This document shows positions 60,813-64,000 of a DNA stretch of 64,000 bases, one piece after another. The stretch's first letter is position 1, and each line of letters begins with the position of its first letter. A model generated the notes under the pieces. The model was given only the letters and a program-made list of their open reading frames with translations. It did no database searches and was not told the DNA's origin. The DNA is from Candidatus Butyricicoccus avistercoris (GTDB taxonomy: Bacteria; Bacillota; Clostridia; Oscillospirales; Butyricicoccaceae), in assembly GCA_019113005.1 (NCBI GenBank), contig DXIE01000057.1, positions 22,498 to 86,497 of the forward strand. The letters are read 5' to 3'. A program made the translations under genes and the position numbers.

Positions 60813-63812
60813 TTACAAAGTAAAGCCTAATTTCTTAGCATAAGCAGCAATAGCCTTTTCAAAACATTCAATAGGTGGGTGAACAGTACCTGCACCAACC
60901 TGACCAAAGCCAGCTATCTTATGTGCAATACCTGTGTTGATAACTGGTGTTATACCCTTTTCGACAACAAGTCTTGCATCAATACCAAGACAAATACCTT
61001 GGAAGTTCCAGTTTGGAATAATAAAGTTTGGATTTCTGTCAATACAGATTTCCATCATATCGTTACTTGTGCGAAGTGCATCTTCATAACCGCCAGCACC
61101 TACAAAGCGGGTTACAGCAGGAGCGGCAATCATAGCCATACCACCAACGCCAAAAGTTTCAGTGATAGCACTATCACCCATATCAGGACAAGCATCTTCT
61201 TCATCATAACCTGTGAAATAAAGTCCCTTAGGAGTATTTACAGGGCCAGTGAACCATTCATCACCCATACCTGCAATACGGATACCAAATTCAACACCAT
61301 TACGGCACATAGCAGTTACAATAGTACCTTTTTGTATTGTTCTTGCAGCGTCCATAACAGCCTTACCAGTTGCCATCATGATGTTTAAGAAGAACTGGTC
61401 AGTGTCAGATAGGAAACGAATTACATCATAACGGTCTTTTTCGTCCATATCAAGCTTTGTTATTACAGGTGCAACCTCCTTTAAGAAAGATAAGGAAGCG
61501 GCAATATTTCTCTGATGGAATTCATCGCCCATGGCAAGAGCCTTAGCCATAAGTGGGTTTACATCAATACCGCCTAGCTCACGAATAGCTTTGCCAAGAG
61601 TTGGCCCTAGAATATCACGCATCCAACGCAGACGATTTACAACTTCCTCAGAATATGCACCAAAACGCAGAACCTTACCGATGCCCTCGTTCATTGTACA
61701 GTAAGCACGGTTTCCGTCAGTACGGTTTTCAACAACAAATACAGGCATATTAGGTGAGGTGATACCGCCCATAGGGCCAACTGCATTTACATGATGACAT
61801 GGAATTAGTTTAATCTCACCAGATGCAAGCAGTTTTCTAGCATCTTCCCCATTGTCTGCCCATTCCTCAAATAATACAGCACCTACACAAGAGCCTTGAA
61901 CTGGGTCAGGCATATTTTTATATTCAATAGGTGGGCCAGCGTGTAAAATAACTTTGCCCTCAGCCATTTCTGGGATAACTTCTTTAGCTCGAACATTGTC
62001 AATCATAACAGGCTGACTTGCTACAATTTTTGCAATAACTTCTCGGTTAGCAGCATCAATATCAAACTCGCTAAAGTTTCTAAGGAAATCAAGTGTTTTA
62101 ATCATTTCAACATTACCGCCAGCTGGTGGAGTCCAATCAAACTGAACAACCTCACAACCAAACTCATCAGCAACTTCAGCAAAGCTCTTTAAGCCGATGT
62201 TTATAATTCTTGGCTTTTCGGAAAGCATTTTAAGTAGCTTGTCAGATGCAGGAGTAATATTAACATCAACAGACTGTTTTGCACGAATTTCCTTTTTAGG
62301 TTCTGCAAAATCAAGACCGATTGCACGAATTGCCATTTGAGATGCGAGTTTGTTTGTTTCGCAAACGATAACGCCCGCATTTTTAAGTTTATTAACAGCA
62401 TCATCATAGCCTTGGTAGTCGTGGCGAGTACCGCAAACAGTAGCGATAAAGAACAGCTTTCTGCCTTCGTTTTCAGCCTTTTGCTTTAGCTCGTTGATTG
62501 TTGGCAGTAAAGCCCCAGCCATATCCTCATGTGAGCCATAGCCTAACATAATATCAAATAGGATAACACCAGTAGAGCTGTCATCAGTTGCTTCTTGCAT
62601 ACATTCGATACGTTTTGCAGGGTCAATCATTGGGTGAGGTTTACCCTGAGTATAAACATCATCGCCAAGGTCAACTACAATATGACCGCCATGCTTTAAC
62701 ATAAAGCCCTCAGCTTTTTCAGGTGGAGTGTCAAGGTTTAAAGCGTCCTTGATAAGCATTGCAGCTTCACCCGCAAGAGTACCGCCAGAATAATAAGCCT
62801 TGATAGTTTTATTTTCGCTCTTATCAAAAGCATTTTCTGGTGTATCGGCTGAAACGACACAAGAATTTATATCTTCATCTCTTACAAGATTAACAGCAAG
62901 TCTTGCAGCCTCGTCAAGTGTATAAGCATGATAAAAGCCTTCTTCATGATATTCTGGCTTTTCACCTAAGAACAGAGTTACAACAGGCTTTTTAAAAGCA
63001 CTTAAACGGTTAGAAATCATTTCTCTAACAGCTTTTGCAGGTGGCTTGGAGATAACAATCATAACCTTAATACTGTCATCTTGCTCCATAGCGTTTATGG
63101 TATCCATCATAGTAATACCGCCAATTTCGGAAGAAAGGTCACGTCCACCTGTGCCTATTGCATTTTTAACGCCTTCGCCTAAACGGTCAATAATTGTGGT
63201 AAGTTCTTGAATACCTGTGCCAGATGCACCAATAATGCCGATTTTACCAGAGTTTACTTTGTTAGTAAAAGCGATTGGCACACTTTGAATGATACCAGTG
63301 CCACAGTCAGGACCCATAACAACAAGACCCTTATCATGTGCCCTTTGTTTAAGCTGTTTCTCGTCCTCGATGGTAACATTATCGCTGAACATAAAAACGT
63401 TCATGCCTTCATCAAGTGCACGGTTAGCCTCAAGTGCAGCATAAGCACCTGCGATAGAGATAACTGCCATATCAGCATTAGGCATTTTTTCAAGTGCTTT
63501 ATCCCAAGATTTAACGCTTTCAGTTTGCTGAGTTTGTGTGTTCTGCTTTTTGAAATATGCGTCAATTTCGGTTTCAATAGTGTCCATGATAGTTTCATTT
63601 TCAATATCAGCAACTACTACCATATCATTTGCACTTGCAGCAAGCAGTTCTTCTGTATCAAGACCGCTTTGTTTAAAGATATCCTTATTAGCTGGTGTTG
63701 CCATCATAATGGATACTTTATTAACACCTTGCATAGCTGAAATGTGGTTTGTCAGTAGCATAAGCACAACAGAGTCATGATAACTACCTTTTTTAACAAC
63801 TGTTTTTAACAT
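60813..63812 (-). CDS. FdrA-YlbE fusion protein (putative oxamate carbamoyltransferase)
   Basis: A 999-aa fusion. Residues about 1-520 are FdrA/AllF-like: TVVKKGSYHDSVVLMLLTNHIS, GPDCGTGIIQSVPIAFTN and GASGTGIQELTTIIDRLGEGV (acyl-CoA-synthetase-like CoA domain), and IVVDLGDDVYTQGKPHPMID. Residues about 530-999 are YlbE/DUF1116-like: INIGLKSFAEV, VQFDWTPPAGG, GGITSPNMPVFVVENRTDGNRAYC. In E. coli these are separate genes linked to oxamate carbamoylation. The third partner YlbF (AllH) is not in the window. GGAGAG precedes the ATG; a weak promoter lies upstream. Confidence 0.85.
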   Translation of the reverse strand: MLKTVVKKGSYHDSVVLMLLTNHISAMQGVNKVSIMMATPANKDIFKQSGLDTEELLAASANDMVVVADIENETIMDTIETEIDAYFKKQNTQTQQTESVKSWDKALEKMPNADMAVISIAGAYAALEANRALDEGMNVFMFSDNVTIEDEKQLKQRAHDKGLVVMGPDCGTGIIQSVPIAFTNKVNSGKIGIIGASGTGIQELTTIIDRLGEGVKNAIGTGGRDLSSEIGGITMMDTINAMEQDDSIKVMIVISKPPAKAVREMISNRLSAFKKPVVTLFLGEKPEYHEEGFYHAYTLDEAARLAVNLVRDEDINSCVVSADTPENAFDKSENKTIKAYYSGGTLAGEAAMLIKDALNLDTPPEKAEGFMLKHGGHIVVDLGDDVYTQGKPHPMIDPAKRIECMQEATDDSSTGVILFDIMLGYGSHEDMAGALLPTINELKQKAENEGRKLFFIATVCGTRHDYQGYDDAVNKLKNAGVIVCETNKLASQMAIRAIGLDFAEPKKEIRAKQSVDVNITPASDKLLKMLSEKPRIINIGLKSFAEVADEFGCEVVQFDWTPPAGGNVEMIKTLDFLRNFSEFDIDAANREVIAKIVASQPVMIDNVRAKEVIPEMAEGKVILHAGPPIEYKNMPDPVQGSCVGAVLFEEWADNGEDARKLLASGEIKLIPCHHVNAVGPMGGITSPNMPVFVVENRTDGNRAYCTMNEGIGKVLRFGAYSEEVVNRLRWMRDILGPTLGKAIRELGGIDVNPLMAKALAMGDEFHQRNIAASLSFLKEVAPVITKLDMDEKDRYDVIRFLSDTDQFFLNIMMATGKAVMDAARTIQKGTIVTAMCRNGVEFGIRIAGMGDEWFTGPVNTPKGLYFTGYDEEDACPDMGDSAITETFGVGGMAMIAAPAVTRFVGAGGYEDALRTSNDMMEICIDRNPNFIIPNWNFQGICLGIDARLVVEKGITPVINTGIAHKIAGFGQVGAGTVHPPIECFEKAIAAYAKKLGFTL

Positions 63813-63889
63813 ATTTGCTCTCCTTTGACGGTTTAAAGATTGCTAAGTTTATAGTTTGTGTTAAGAGAACTTTCAAAATTGCATAATTC

Positions 63890-63918
63890 ATTATAGTAAT
63901 GCATATTTAAAAACAAAC
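63890..63918 (-). promoter_or_regulatory. Putative promoter of ureide operon
   Basis: On the minus strand TATAAT (63890-63895) is preceded at 17 bases by a weak -35 (GTTTGT, 63913-63918), about 78 bases before the fusion gene. The remaining 63919-64000 bases show no gene. A poor -35 would suit an activator such as PucR. Confidence 0.4.
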
Positions 63919-64000
63919 TGTATTACTATTATCACAAGCAAACCCCAAATTTTCAATAGAATTTAATAGGATAAAAGAGATAAAAAAACGAGAAAAATTT

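Noticed and set aside
60879..61388. 169-aa plus-strand open frame
   Set aside because: Antisense to the FdrA-YlbE fusion, repetitive Thr/Cys/Asn composition, no ribosome site: shadow frame.
63207..63740. 177-aa plus-strand open frame
   Set aside because: Antisense shadow of the FdrA domain; no family features.
1..64000. CRISPR arrays
   Set aside because: No regularly spaced direct repeats of 23-47 bases were found by eye anywhere in the window.

Overview
The window is a stretch of a low-GC Firmicutes chromosome, most likely a gut-type member of the Clostridia. The evidence is the HrcA/CIRCE-controlled hrcA-grpE-dnaK-dnaJ order, sigma-A-like promoters, strong AGGAGG ribosome binding sites, a TPP riboswitch that acts through a terminator, an A-type flavodiiron protein (anaerobic oxygen/NO detoxification) and PucR-type purine control. 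I cannot name a species from sequence alone.

Layout. 1-7.3 kb: 5' part of dnaG, aroQ-pepP, a flavodiiron/MIF-like/TatD operon, metA (acetyl-CoA type by its Glu111), and two adjacent half-length TauE/SafE proteins. 7.3-12.9 kb: a seven-gene thiamin salvage operon (thiD-thiW-thiM-tenA-thiZ-thiX-thiY) read leftward from a TPP riboswitch. 13-18.4 kb: a Nudix hydrolase, then the CIRCE heat-shock operon. 18.4-28.1 kb: pncB and a complete arginine operon argGHCJBDF behind ArgR-like boxes. 28.2 kb: tRNA-Ser(GGA).

28.3-53.98 kb is a 25.7-kb integrative island in the 3' end of that tRNA, bounded by 27-bp direct repeats. Its left end carries a zeta-like toxin/antitoxin pair and a Tn916-type integrase. 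Its right end carries an excisionase, a MerR-like protein, a putative rolling-circle initiator and a RecQ-like helicase. I see no relaxase, coupling protein or secretion genes. The cargo is largely defence-like: an amidoligase beside a truncated glutamine amidotransferase; three zinc-ribbon membrane proteins behind a promoter with a built-in palindromic operator next to an XRE regulator; a methyltransferase overlapping a PLD-nuclease/SF2-helicase; a SIR2-TPR protein; and a compact four-gene cassette of NurA-like nuclease, HerA-like ATPase, GHKL (Hsp90-like) ATPase and radical SAM protein. That last cassette (43184-49515) is the best candidate for an undescribed system. Its GHKL gene carries a frameshift in this copy, so the system may be inactive here.

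54.2-63.8 kb: a leftward purine/ureide catabolic locus. It holds an FdrA-YlbE fusion, carbamate kinase, an LctP-family permease, a small membrane protein and an allantoate-amidohydrolase-like enzyme, followed by a PucR-type regulator and an esterase. Together they suggest use of allantoate/oxamate-type carbamoyl compounds, with ATP recovered from carbamoyl phosphate.
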